In this document: positions 24,040-35,961 of the stretch, piece after piece | Layout: every line of letters begins with the position of its first letter | How positions within the stretch are numbered: position 1 is the stretch's first letter | From: Cinnamomum chago | Lineage: Eukaryota > Streptophyta > Magnoliopsida > Laurales > Lauraceae | Direction: 5' to 3' | Assembly (NCBI GenBank): GCA_038049695.1 | Contig: CP142454.1 | Location: 89,054,501 to 89,118,500, forward strand | DNA length: 64,000 bases | Notes under the pieces: generated by a model | What the model was told of the DNA's origin: nothing | Seen by the model: the letters and a program-made list of their open reading frames with translations, nothing else | Database searches by the model: none | Program-made: the position numbers and the translations under genes

Positions 24040-25010
24040 GGAGCATGAGCACCTCGGGCGCCCAGCACCTTGGCCGCCCAGCACCTCGGGAGCCGCGCCC
24101 AGCACCCCTCGGGCGCCCAGCACCTTGGCCGCCCAACACCCCTCGGGCGCCCAGCACCTTGGCCGCCCAGCACCTCGGGAGTCGCGCCCAGCACCCCTCG
24201 GGCACCCAGCACCTTGGCCGCCCAGCACCTCGGGAGTCGCGCCCAGCACCCCTCGGGCGCCCAGCACCTTGGCCGCCCAGCACCCCTCGGGCGCCCAGCA
24301 CCTTGGCCGCCCAGCACCTCGGGAGTCGCGCCCAGCACCCGGGCGCCCAGCACCTCGGGCGCCCACCAGCAGCCCTTGGGCGCCCAGCACCCCTTGGGCG
24401 CCCGCCAGCAGCCCTTGGGCGCCCAGCACCCCTTGGGCGCCCACCAGCAGCCCTTGGGCGCCCAGCACTTCGGGCCCACCAGCAGCTCGCCCAGGCTGCC
24501 TCGTCGTCCGTGCCAGGGGCGCCCCAGCCTGCCCACCACGCGCAGCCAGCGCAGCAGCAAGCAGCAGGGTCGCCCGCCTGAGCGCCCACCAGCGCTCCTC
24601 GCCCGAGCTCCCCGCGCCCAGCGCTCCTCGCCCGTGGCAGCAGCTCGCCCAACAGCTGCACCGCCCCGGGCGCCTTGCCTTGCTCGCCCACCTGGGTGCG
24701 TGCCTCGCCCGCAGTGGGGGCGCCCCAGCCTTGCTCGCCCCCCTGGGTGCGTGCCTCGCCCGCAGTGGGGGCGCCCCAGCCTTGCTCGCCCGGGTGTGTG
24801 CCTCGCCCGCAGTAGGGGCGCCCAACTTGCTCGCCTCGCCCGCAGCCTGGGGCGCCCCGTCTGGCCTTGGTCGTCTCGCCAGCAGCCTTGGGCGCCCATC
24901 TCCTCCATGCTCTTCGCCCAGGCTGGGCGCCCAGCAGCAAGCACTGCAGCCTGGGCGCCCTGCACCTGCCACCGCCGGGGGACACCCCCGGACCCCCTCT
25001 GCGGAGGGCG
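24040..25010. repeat. GC-rich GGGCGCCCAGCACC array inside the TR-GAG element
   Basis: About 1 kb of irregular repeats of GGGCGCCCAGCACC, CTTGGCCGCCCAGCACC and CGGGAGTCGCGCCCAGCACC, later GCCCTTGGGCGCCCAGC and TGGGTGCGTGCCTCGCCCGC. Long open frames in all six frames result from the composition. The same GGCGCC word is frequent in the 5' part of gag. Confidence 0.88.
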
Positions 25011-25111
25011 TATATTAAAAGAGGGTTTAAAGTGCTTGACATGAAGAAGCTTGGATTTTAATAATATCTCCCTTTCAAAGTCTTCTTTGGCGCGAGACAT
25101 TGAGGGGCAAA

Positions 25112-25651
25112 TGATGGGCCAGGCCCAAATAATTCGGTCCGCAATGACAGGTTAGGCCCAGGTGGCTCGGTCCACGACGACGGGTCAGGTCAAACTGACC
25201 TTAGTCCATGATAAGCTCAGGTCTTGATCTACCCATTGAGGCCGGATCCAAATCCACAGTATGACAAAGTCATCACGTCGTTTCACCTACCTGCTTTTAC
25301 CAAGTCCCGCGGAGGAGATCTTGCCTGCTCATCTGTTGAGGACAGTGCGGGAGACTCTACCAGACTGGAGCGTACATCATTGGAGATCCCTGGAGAATCT
25401 CCCCACCCGTTGGAGAAAGACTATAAAAGGAGAAGTCCTGTCAGAGAAGAGGGAGATCTCTCGAATTCTACACCTCATTATTGTATCTGACTACTTTGTA
25501 ATCTCCTCCCCAGAGCAATAAAGCAATCACTTGAAGTGGACGTAGGTCATCCAGACCGAACCACTATAAACTCTCTCTCTCTTCATTAACTTTCACATTT
25601 ATTACATATCACTTGACCGGTGGTGCCCGAAACCACTTTTTGGCATCATCA
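25112..25651 (+). repeat. Right LTR of the TR-GAG element
   Basis: 540 bp, the same sequence as 21280-21819 in my reading, followed by the AAACT target duplication. Confidence 0.92.
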
Positions 25652-27454
25652 AAACTGAATCAAGAAAGATGGAAAATGAATACCCAGCCATCATGATCAT
25701 TCAAATCTTAAGAGAGTTCAGATCTCATCTACATCACTATCTTATACCCTTCACCTCTTTAATAATCCTTAGGTGGTGTTCATTTGACCATGAATTCTTG
25801 TGTATTTAATTCCCATGCATGTATTTTATACAAACAAAGAAGCCCGTAGGCATTGATTGCAATCTGGAGAGATTAAAGGAAACGAGAGAAAATGGCATAT
25901 GACTTCTTTAAACTCCAAACAGCTTCTATACAAAAATTTGGATTCTGCAGATCTTATCCAGGAACAGAGAAGTAGATAAATACAAAGTATATATCATATA
26001 GAAATGATACATTCCTGCTATCATCACCCATGTGAGAATAATTTAATTGGGCAGAATTGAGATAAGTTCAGAATCCAAAGATTCTAAATTTGTCAATAGT
26101 GAAAATTGTCATCGTTATCTCGTGGTTCCATTGAGGCTGCCAGTATTAGTATTCCATATTAAATTGGAGGAAATTTTGATGAATTCTTGTAGAATCAACC
26201 CCGGATCTCATTCTCAAAACCTTAGATAAATCCTGTTTCCAAGCTTAATGTAGTGGCATGCCATAGTATATTATGAGTAAAAGAAAAGGATAGCCTCACT
26301 TTTTGTCATGAAGCTTCCATTTTGACAAGAAAACATAGCAATTGGCACACTTAGGTGCTCCATTTTTTCCGTTGAAGTCGAGCATAAACCAGCAACAGAG
26401 AGAGAGAGAGAGACAGAGAGAGGCTATGCACCAGGTTGGGTTGAGCACTAAGAACCATATATATGCTCAAGATAAACCCGACCAATCTATTAACAGGTTT
26501 GAAAATGTAAACCTCAACGGCAACCTAATGTCAAAAGTTAAAATGATCAATCGAAAGCCTAAACATAACGGATCATGTTTAGATTGAGTTGGAAAGTCGT
26601 AATGAAAGTACTAGGATAGGGTTGGGTTTGGGCCTTTGGGGTTTTTGGTGGGCTAAATGGCAAGAATTGGTGATTGCAAATTAGAACAATTTATCAATCA
26701 GGTCTAAAATGTCAACAACCTAGGCTGAACTTGAAAATGAAGGGGTCAAGCCCAAACCCTGAGTCATTGGCTCAGGCTGTTGGGTCAAGTTAGGAATAGC
26801 CACTCCTATTAAGGGTATAACACTGTGGTTAGGGGAATTCGGGACAAGGTTGAACTGGGCCATACAATGTCCTAGACTTTATAAATCCAAGAGTGAGCAC
26901 AACTTGGATAAGTGTTGGAATTTATATACCCCCCTCCTTTTATCAGAATTGAACAGACACATGGGAAAATTTTGTTTCCTTGGATCATAGCTGAAAGTTG
27001 CACACATATACCACAAAGAGTTGGCTTTCTGATCTACCTCAATACTTGTGTGCTTCCATCTGCTGAGCTATGAATTCAAATTTACTACCTTTCGTTCTAA
27101 ACCATTAGAAAACCAAGTGAAACATCTGTACTTGCAATAGCTACTTGGGAAATAACAGAGATGAGGATTGCAAAATGCAAACAGTAACATGAATTGGGGT
27201 TTGTTTTATGATACAGTGTTCATTTGCCAGTGCCCTTGATCATGTAATGTACTTCGGTGCAATCAGATATCTTAATATGTGCAGTCAAGATGGGATGATC
27301 GCAAAACACCTTTTAGTCTAATGAAAGAAAAAAGTAGAGAAGACTAATTCAAAATGCTTGGATTGGATCTCCATTCTCCATCGTTTAGGCAGGAGCAATG
27401 TCTCGAACTTGAAGCCAAATTGCTCTCATCTTATCCAAAGTGCCTCTTTACATC
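25652..27454. other. Intergenic, TPT 3' flank
   Basis: AT-rich sequence with a GA microsatellite at about 26397-26420. No coding signal is seen. The right part probably holds the 3' UTR of the translocator gene. Confidence 0.45.
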
Positions 27455-29632
27455 TTACGTGGTTTTCATTTGCTGCAAGTATTCCAGAATACAGATCCCC
27501 CATGTTAGTGTGCTAGATAAACCTAGCAAAGAGACAATGCAGCTTGACAAATAAACGCTCAACAAATAAGCGCTGATAAATTTATATAGCAACATTTAAA
27601 GTTTGTACTCACCTGTTTCTCTTCTTCCAATTTGGCTTTGATGTAGGAATACATCGCGACTCCGGCAATGGCAATGCATGTCCCAATGCCAGTTTGTGTG
27701 GAGATCTTGTTGCCTGCAAGCATTCAAGGACTCAGAAAACTGGATCACAACAATCATCAACATTTTAAGGAGAGATCCAAAGCCTATACATACCGAAGGC
27801 CAAAATTGAGAAGCCAATCACAAACACACGTTTCAACACATTCCCAACTGCATGTGTAAGCGGAGCCACTCTTTCCAAAGTGTTGGTAGCCAGCTGCATA
27901 ATCATCATCATCCTCAGCATAATCATGAATAGAATCTACCATACCATAATAGTGATAGCGAGGTGAATCATAGAATTCAGATAGAGAGAAATGGAGCCAC
28001 ACCACATACCTGATTGTAGAGGTGATAAAACATTCCAACCCAAAAAAGATCTGAGAGGAACTTGGTTAGACCAACTTTGGTAATAGCATCTTTAAAGCCA
28101 TGTTGCAACAATTGAGGCCCCTCAACCTACAAATTAAACGGGTTAACAAATATGTTGAGCACATGAAATGTCATTGAAAAGGAAGCCTAGCAGTCTGCCA
28201 CGTCAGAATCATCACACTCGCTGGACATCCTTGTCCAGCGGGGGGGTATGAAACCACCACTTTTCTTTCCCATCACTTGGTGTTTTTTCCAAGCCTAATT
28301 CTCCACCTGCAGTCCAATCATAATCCATTGTTCCCAATTTGATTTCTCACAATAAAACCATGATGATCTCTCCGCATTAGTGCCTGCTCTAAGAGCTGCA
28401 AGGCGCATTTAGTGAGAGAAGTAAGCACTCATTTTTAAACTTGTCCCACACACTGAGTCATGGTTCTCAGGACCAATAAACAGCTTATCTAGTTCCCACT
28501 AATTCGAGAATAAACCCAGAGTTTCCTGTAATTCTCTGACCTTGGCACATGGGAACCTTTTGGCTGACATTTATTTAGAGGTTAAATTATCTTTGGGACA
28601 TTCCTTGTGTGTAGTTTGAGTGAATGCTATCAGTGAACTGTAGTGAAAGACTTGCATAATCATTCAACTTGTAAGAAATCATTCCTGACACTAACCAAAG
28701 CGAATCCCTTCCTAACTTTCTTGAAGTATGCACAGTTCTTTTGGGTGCAACCATAGCCTAGGATCCCCTGTCCCCTAGCTCTCCTTGGGACGTGGATTGC
28801 TGATTTGCTGTGCAACCACTTCCTTGTAGTGTGTCCCCTGCTCAAATGCAGACCATATGCCAGCCTCGTTTAAATGCATGAATATTGGTTATGCGAATAG
28901 GAGCATTATCAACTTTTTGTGAGCCTAGTAGGATTACTTAAAAGGCAAAGGCATGTGGATTCCTCACATCCATTTAGAATTTCATTGCACAAATAAATGC
29001 AAAATGTCATAAAAATGTCCATGTATTCCAAGGTAGCATCCCATGCAAGCAAACAAGCTGTAAGCCACAAACAAGACCATTAAGGATCTTGCAGCTGATT
29101 GAATGTTTGATTCTATTCTAACCAACTTTGCAACAGATGGGTATCAAGATAATTTCAATGGTGCAGCAACAAGAGCTCATGGTAAATGGAACTAATGATG
29201 GATGGTCATTCACAATTTGTTCGCAATATAATCTAAAATAATTTATTCTCATAAATAGGTGAGATAGATTAGCATTGAACATTAATACAGAATTGATCCT
29301 ATCCTATACTGCTATAAATAATCTATTTACTAAAAGAGTGCCTAAACCACTGCAGCTGGCATTATGTGCCATGAGCCAATGATCCATAGAATGTCTCAGA
29401 ATATATGATGGTTAGATTGACATCACGGTCAACAAATATTTTAGCTTACATAAAGAAAGGAATTCTTCCTATACAATTGTTCAAACTTAATAGTAAAGAA
29501 TTCACTTACTAGAATTGCTGGAGGGATGCAAACAAAGAGGGCAATGATGGAAATGTAGGCATAGAGATTGGTGCTGTCCATATCAACCTGTAACATATGC
29601 AAATAAGCTTCATATATATATATTTTGGGGGG

Positions 29633-29687
<55 letters not shown>

Positions 29688-32600
29688 CAAACCATGGCTT
29701 TCTTTGAATAGATGCTTCTGTAAGTGAAGGAGATATTGGAAATCATGGCACTAATGAAACCGACCCAGTTGAATGAGAGCTCAGTTAGAGATGCCATGGA
29801 CACACCTGAAATCTCCAGGGGTAAATGGGTCAGTTGCAAAACTACTAAAATTGTGACAAAAAGTTCGAATTCTCTGCTAAGAGCCCAAGACAGCACAGCA
29901 GCATTTCCTTTGCCGTGATAACAAATGTGCCACGCTGCTTTTTCATGGGCCCATGGACCCTACCAGAGAAAGGGGATTATGTGGATTAGATATATATTGA
30001 GTCTGATCCATCAAAAGTTCCTATGCATCTGATGCACGGCCATGAAATAGACACGACAAAGTGGACATCTGTAGATAAAGGGTGAGTTTTATTTTGACTG
30101 CCCATTTTATGCCTTTGATGGCTAGAAACTTTAGATGAGCTTTCTCATATAACTAATCAAAGGGTCTCACTCTACCAGCTGAGATTAGATGGGCCCTGCA
30201 AACATGTTATGTGGCTCAAATTTATTTGAACTGTGCAATAGTAAAAAAATGCTGCTCTTTCACAGCAGAGGATGTTTCTGATGGCCAATTAACAACCCGT
30301 TGATAAAGTAGGTTAGTGGACCAATCAGTACCCCAGTTGTTACCATTCTTATCTAATCAATCACTATAGAGCTTTTGTCATTTACCGCTCTGAGAGAATG
30401 CAGCTACGTAAGTTTTAAATCAATGAACATGGATCACCTTTATAAGCCAAACATGTCAAAATAAAGCTCTCCCTCTATAGTATTATTAGGCCAAGTTTCA
30501 ACCCAGTAGCAGTACTTACCATCAAGACTAATCACTATATAATACATGTGATTTTTGCTTGATTCACTCCTTTTTGGACTTTTGTACTGGTTACATGTTT
30601 TGTACATAATCAAACTATTGATTGTCTAAGATCCCGTGGGATTGAAACTTAGTCCACCACTAAGGAACCGGATTCAGTTGCCCCCAAATCTTTAGCAACT
30701 CCAGACGATTACCTCTTTAACGGTTTGAAGGACTCATGAAACCGTATTACATGGACCATGCAAAGATGACTGATCAAATCATCCCAACCACTCATGATCA
30801 ACTTCCACTCAACAGATATGAACAATGGATTTCAATACTTTCTTTTAAGTAGAAAAAAAAAAAACCATTTGTGGCAGACCACTGTAAAGCCCACCAGTCA
30901 TCTGTATTGTGGGCGTATCCATCGTGGGTCTACAAAACTGTCCATGTGTTACAAGCTAGATGAACTAACGCGACTATAACCATCTCTACATGAATAGGAA
31001 GGAAGTTGTGGCTTACCGAGGACAACGGGAGCAAGAGATAACCATAACGTGATGGGTATATTTTGTCCGAGTACGAATTGTGAAGCAGCCGCATTGAAGA
31101 ATGGTTCCAAAGCTGAAATGAATTAGAAATAGAAGAGTAAGAAAGGGCAATATAAAATGACTCCCATGATTGTTAAATTAGCAGAAACAGAGACATCAAG
31201 AACCTTTGATTGTGTGGGCGAAGGAGACGGCCACTGCAGCAAAAGAAACATTGCTAGTTACATGTCCCAGGGCATGGCACACTGCGACGGGGACCAGCAG
31301 CTTCAACAGGGTCGAATCCATAGGCTACACGCACAAACACCCCACTTGTGTTTAACTTACATTTTACTGGGACTATAACTAAAGCATGCAAAATGTTGGG
31401 AGAACTTGAGAAAAACAAAGAAACTGTTAGAAGCCCAATTGCAATTTCCCTCAACTCAAAATGGTATTACACATATAAAACGGCTGATGATCCAATGGAT
31501 TAGATTTCACGTGAAAGAAGAACTTTCTTGCAATTTCTTGCAGATTCTGCATCCCATGTCAGTATGTCACTCAAGTGCATTGATTTTCCTGCAGCTGCCC
31601 AGATGGGTCCACCTTCATATACAAGAATGTAACCAAACTCAAGACTCCGGCCTAGCCGCTGGGGGCACCCGACAGTGCATTTGCTTATTATTATTAGGGA
31701 TGTAAATGTTCCCGCTTCTCCGATTACGTAGTAGGTTCAACCTGGTAAAAATTGAATCTGGGTCCTTACTTAGACCCTGATAAGTAAATGAGTCCGGGTC
31801 TGGTTCTATCTTGGTTCGGACCCATGACCCAAAACCTGACATATTATCTCAATTTTTCAAACTCTATAATCAAAATCATATTTTTTTAATATCATTATCT
31901 ACCTAAATTCGAATCCGGATCCAGGCTCATCCCATATTTGGTTCTGGTTCAAATTTCGATTCCGGATCTAAGAAACCGATTCCAAAACGGTTCCGTGTCC
32001 GAATTCGGTTCCACCTTATCCTTAACGATTCCAGACCCGTATTCACGTACTCAACCCTAATTATTATACATGGAGAGAGGTGGCTTTCAAGATCATGAAG
32101 TGGACTGTGGATACCACGTGGGTGGCCACACACAGACTATGGTATCACCGATATGCCTTGTGGAACGTCGATCAAGACCGAAATCTTTTCTGGCTCAATA
32201 TCAGGAGCCACCAAGTCAAAAGGCACAATAAGAAATAGCTTTAAAAAGCATCTACTAGTGCGGTCCGGATTGTCCAGACGCACCATGTTCGACAATGCAC
32301 CCAAATGGTACCGAGAACATTTCTAGACATAAAATACAAGTCCCATCAAATTCGCTTTAGGCACAAACTACTTCACAGCAACACACGTATCATAAAAATA
32401 GAATAATATAAAATCAACCTTTCTAACAAAAAGATACGGATGCTTTTACTGCTTCAGGAAAAACAATAGAAAAGAAAAGTAAGAGACTGAATCAATGGAT
32501 CTCCACAACCACTTCCACTTCCACTTCCACTTCCACTTCCCAATAATCTATACCATTCGAGGCGAATTCCATCACATTGACTAATATATTATTAAATTCT

Positions 32601-33824
32601 GTATTCAATTTTACGGTGGGATTAACTTTTATTAAAAATAAAAGTTAATGATATCTTATGAGAGGAGAAGGTATTAATTTGGAATAGTTTGATGATCACT
32701 TGGTGGGCCACAGATTAGATGACACAAATCTCACTATAAAAGTCCCAACAAATTCGCTTTCACACATTTTCCAAACGAGTTAACAGCATCGCACGTAGCA
32801 TTAAAAAAAAACATAATCAAATCAATCAACTCATACAAAAAGACATGATGTTGGCTCCTAAAAACCAATAAAAAAATCAGTAGACCATCAGAGCATGTGA
32901 GTGTGAAAGCATATATTATTACAAACGTTTTCGTTTCTGTTCCGAGTAAAGACAGTAGACATGGTTACAAGCTTACCGCACGCTTAGGCAGGCCGACTCC
33001 CCAGCTCACCAAACAGTACACCACTCCGACGAACAAATGCATCACCGAAACGAAGCTGCTCGCATTAATCCAAACTTCAAACAATCAAAAATCAAGAAGA
33101 ATCAAGAAAGAATAAAAAAAAAAGAAAAGAAGCACACATTCTTGCTAACCTACGCTTGAATATGAAAGATAGATCAGATCCAAAAACACACGTACTAAGG
33201 ATAAGGGAAGTAATTGTAGATCTTCTTGTTGAGTATGTTGAAGATCACATTCAAGAAGTACCTGCAATCGCAAATGCATCGATCATTTTTTTTTCCCTAA
33301 CTTTTCTGTTGAAGATTCGAACAAACGAGTAAGAATTCAAGGAAAATGCGTGGTTTCTGCGCAGGCGGCAGCGATTTAGAAGAGATCGTTTCACATACCA
33401 CATGAAAAAGAAGAATCCGGTGACCAGAGCCGGATATCTCTTCAGAAATCCGACCGGAGCAACCTTCCCCTCCCTGAAAACCACCGAGAAACACGTTAGA
33501 AAGATCATCCGAGCCGGATTCTACCGGGATCGAGTCGGAATCGGAGCAAGTTGGAACTCACCCGGCGGAATCGCCCCCTTCTGCCGGAGACGACGCTGCG
33601 GCGCAGACCGGCTGGAGGAGGTCACGTTTTCCGGCGGCATTCAGCGCAGGCAAGGATTTGGCGATCAGAAGAGCCGGACGGAGCTGCCGTCCCCAGATGA
33701 GGTTCCCTCCGCCGACGACTGAGCGGTCGGGTCTGGCCGAGATGGGGAGCGGACTCGTTTTCTTGATGCGGATGAGGGAGGTGGCGGCGGCGGCTGCGGC
33801 GCAGGATAGCGCTCTCGACTCCAT
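27455..33824 (-). CDS. TPT: Chloroplast triose-phosphate/phosphate translocator
   Basis: Twelve exons in phase, all GT-AG: 33824-33562, 33473-33399, 33261-33196, 33055-32977, 31324-31204, 31112-31017, 29805-29693, 29587-29510, 28126-28010, 27893-27794, 27713-27613, 27472-27455. They give 408 residues, the usual precursor length. Exon 1 (87 residues) is a Ser/Ala/Arg-rich plastid transit peptide. The mature part has the ten-helix DMT-type transporter sequence: [80 protein letters not shown], and [19 protein letters not shown] with the Lys-Arg pair that binds phosphate in this family. The protein exchanges triose phosphate or 3-phosphoglycerate for phosphate across the inner envelope, exporting fixed carbon for sucrose synthesis. 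The last exon is 18 nt, encoding QMKTT. Introns hold a hAT MITE and a GA microsatellite; the frame is intact. Confidence 0.96.
29636..29682. repeat. (GA)n microsatellite in a TPT intron
   Basis: About 23 GA units between exons 7 and 8. It ends 11 bp before the exon 7 donor boundary at 29693. Confidence 0.95.
31695..32059. mobile_element. hAT-superfamily MITE in TPT intron 4
   Basis: It starts TAGGGATGTAAATG and ends CAACCCTA. The flanks ATTATTAT at 31687-31694 and 32060-32067 match exactly, the 8-bp hAT duplication. The interior has CCGATTACG, GGTTCCG and GGTCCGG words like the copies at 3495 and 4585. Confidence 0.85.
32509..32542. repeat. (TTCCAC)n microsatellite
   Basis: Five or six tandem copies of the hexamer CACTTC/TTCCAC in TPT intron 4. 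Confidence 0.9.
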
Positions 33825-33887
33825 TTTCTCAGCTTTCTTGAAGGAAGAGCAAGTGAAAGATGTAGCGGTTTCGGTTGCTATTTGGAT

Positions 33888-33895
33888 CTTTTATA
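33888..33895 (-). promoter_or_regulatory. TATA box of the TPT gene
   Basis: TATAAAAG on the minus strand lies 64 bp upstream of the start codon at 33824. Confidence 0.55.
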
Positions 33896-33899
33896 CATG

Positions 33900-34426
33900 A
33901 GATGGAGAGAGATAGGGGATAGAGATATCATGCGCCGGCGGGAGCAGAGTATCCTGCTATCTTGCGCGGCTTGGATGACGAATGGTAGGGGGAGCCGGTA
34001 ACTGTTCCTCACACTTCACATGATATTTATTTGTTTAAAAGACAACTTTAGTAGTCCTAAAGAGTAGTCAAATTAAGGTACTCTGCTCTTTATATTCTTA
34101 AAAACCCACTTACTCTGATAATTTCAATCTTTGATGGATTCCATTTTGAGAATTATATGTTAAAAATGCCCACCTAGGTGTTAATGGAGTGACAAGATCG
34201 AGTGGGTTCGCTCCCATGTTTGTGCAGGTTTAGTGGGTTCCTAGAATTATTCTTGCTGAGTTAAAAATATAAGGGTCATCGAAAAAAAATAAAATACGTA
34301 TTATTCTACACTTTAACAACTCGAGGCACACTATGCTAGTTATGATACGTGGGCATGGACCGTAGGTTTCACTTCCAATAGACTGATTTACTTTGTCAAA
34401 ATGTTTTATAAATTAAGAGGTCGTTT
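33900..34426. other. TPT upstream region
   Basis: GA/GC-rich close to the TATA box, then AT-rich. No gene or clear repeat is seen. Confidence 0.4.
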
Positions 34427-35258
34427 GTTTGTGCCCATTTATGTATGTAATTAAATCACATGCGTTTCTGTTACGCATATATTACGTTTGTTTTGGGTGA
34501 ATTTGATTCACATGTGTAAAACTCACATCTAAATGGTATGAAAACCAATTCAAAAAGTGCATTTAATTTTCACACCTCAAGAGATGTGAAACATTTTCAT
34601 ATGTTACTATTACAAGACGAACTGCTACAGTGTCTTTATGTGCAGTCCGCCTTTTATTTTTTATTTTCTTTGGGCCCCACTTGTAACATCCGGACCATTC
34701 ATTCTCTTAAAAAGCTCAAACACGACCATGTGTCCAATTTTCAACCGTTGATGATGCATGGAGGTTGAGATATCATCAACATAATTACAGTCGTTGGATT
34801 AATTTATTGTTACTAACATACCCAGTCCGACTTTTATGATTTTTGTTATTGTTTTGGGCCCGACCTGTAAACTCAGAACCGTTCATATTCTTCAGAAGCT
34901 CAACCACGACCATGTGTCCAATTTTCAACCGTTGATGATGCATGGAGGTTGAGATATCATCAAACAATATACAATCTTTTGTTACTAACATACCCAGTCC
35001 TCCTTTTTATGATTTTTTTAATGTTCTGGGCCCCACCTGTAAAATCATGACCGTTCATATTCTTCAAAAGCTCAAACACGGTCATGTGTCCAAATTTCAG
35101 CCATTGATGTTGCTTGGATGTTGAGATATCATCAAACAATCTACAACCTATTCATAGATTCACATATAAAATGTTATGCTAGTAACAAACAATGGAATCT
35201 GATTCACATGTGAGTCATTTATACATGTGAATCACTTTCACAGGAAACAAATGACCCC
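34427..35258. mobile_element. Tourist-like element with internal tandem triplication
   Basis: The termini GAGGTCGTTTGTTT and AAACAAATGACCCC are inverted repeats, flanked by TAA on both sides (34424-34426 and 35259-35261). The subterminal TTCACATGTG words are also mirrored at the two ends. The middle has three head-to-tail copies of about 177 bp starting near 34643, 34822 and 34996, each with a CAGTCC start and CATGTGTCCAATTTTCAACC or a close variant. Non-coding, 832 bp. Confidence 0.72.
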
Positions 35259-35798
35259 TAAATACGGTTTTTACGTTTTACATCATGGCCAGTCCCACAA
35301 CGTAAATCATTTAAATTTTAGTCCAGATCTTTGGGGATTTAACGTAAAGAAATCATGAGTTAAAGGAGTGGTACTCCACATTGTGGCCAACCTTTTTTTT
35401 TTTTTTCATCTTTTGGTAAAAAAACATTGAGCTGATGTTTGTTGTAACCCACCTATTGAAAAATCAAACCGTTCAATGTAAAAATATCATCATAGTATAT
35501 TTAGTATTCTCAAATTTTACGTCAATTGTAGCTTGTCTACCATTGGATTAATTGTTTGATGGGGTAATGTGAATACCATTCATCATCAAATAGTTGATCT
35601 AATCGTTATAAAAAAAAATCAAATTGTTGATCCAATAGTGAAACAAACTATGATTGATGTAAAATTTGATAACGCCCTATGTATTACGTAGGCATTTATC
35701 TTGAATAGTTCTGATTTCAATAGGTGTGCTACAGTGTTAACTCGGGAGATCAATCTCTAGACTAAGCCTTTGGAGGATTCAAATTATTTCAATTACAG
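35259..35798. other. Intergenic, nothing recognised
   Basis: AT-rich with a poly-T run near 35391. No gene is seen. Confidence 0.35.
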
Positions 35799-35961
35799 TG
35801 GAATTGGTCCAATATGATATTAATACATTTGATCAAGTAATAGATGATATTGAAAGCAGATGTGATGATTCTTCTGTGTCCATCACAATCCTCCTTCGTA
35901 AAGGGGCTCATATGGTTCTTCATAGAAAGAAGGAAAGATTAAGATCCACTGCATTATTCAG
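35799..35961 (+). pseudogene. Orphan exon-like segment, protein unidentified
   Basis: A 163-nt open segment bounded by a good acceptor (TTTCAATTACAG) and donor (CAG then GTAGTC). It encodes about 54 residues with a charged, protein-like composition, including DQVIDDIESRCDD, ITILLRKGAHMV and LHRKKERLR. I recognise no family and found no neighbouring exons in frame. It could be an exon left from a captured or degraded gene, or chance. Nearby MITEs and a Helitron make gene-fragment capture plausible. Confidence 0.25.

Larger units (their letters stand above)
21280..25651 (+). mobile_element. Gag-only LTR retrotransposon (TR-GAG type), very young
   Basis: A complete LTR element of 4372 bp. Two 540-bp LTRs read the same wherever I compared them, each starts TGATG and ends CATCA, and a perfect 5-bp duplication AAACT flanks the element (21275-21279 and 25652-25656). 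A primer-binding-like site TGGCGCCGTCTGTGGGAA follows the left LTR, and a purine tract TGAGGGGCAAA precedes the right LTR. The interior has one gag-type frame, then a 78-bp tandem array and a GC-rich GGGCGCC array. I see no protease, reverse transcriptase, RNase H or integrase, so it is a non-autonomous element of the TR-GAG/LARD kind, with a Ty3-gypsy-like gag. Identical LTRs imply a very recent insertion. It looks whole for its type. Confidence 0.92.

Noticed and set aside
23847-25100. Long Ala/Pro/Gly-rich open frames in several frames
   Set aside because: All frames are open because of the GC-rich array composition. There is no plausible protein.
28220-28245. Hairpin CGCTGGACATCC...GTCCAGCG in a TPT intron as a miRNA precursor
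   Set aside because: The stem is only about 8 bp, far too short for a plant miRNA precursor.
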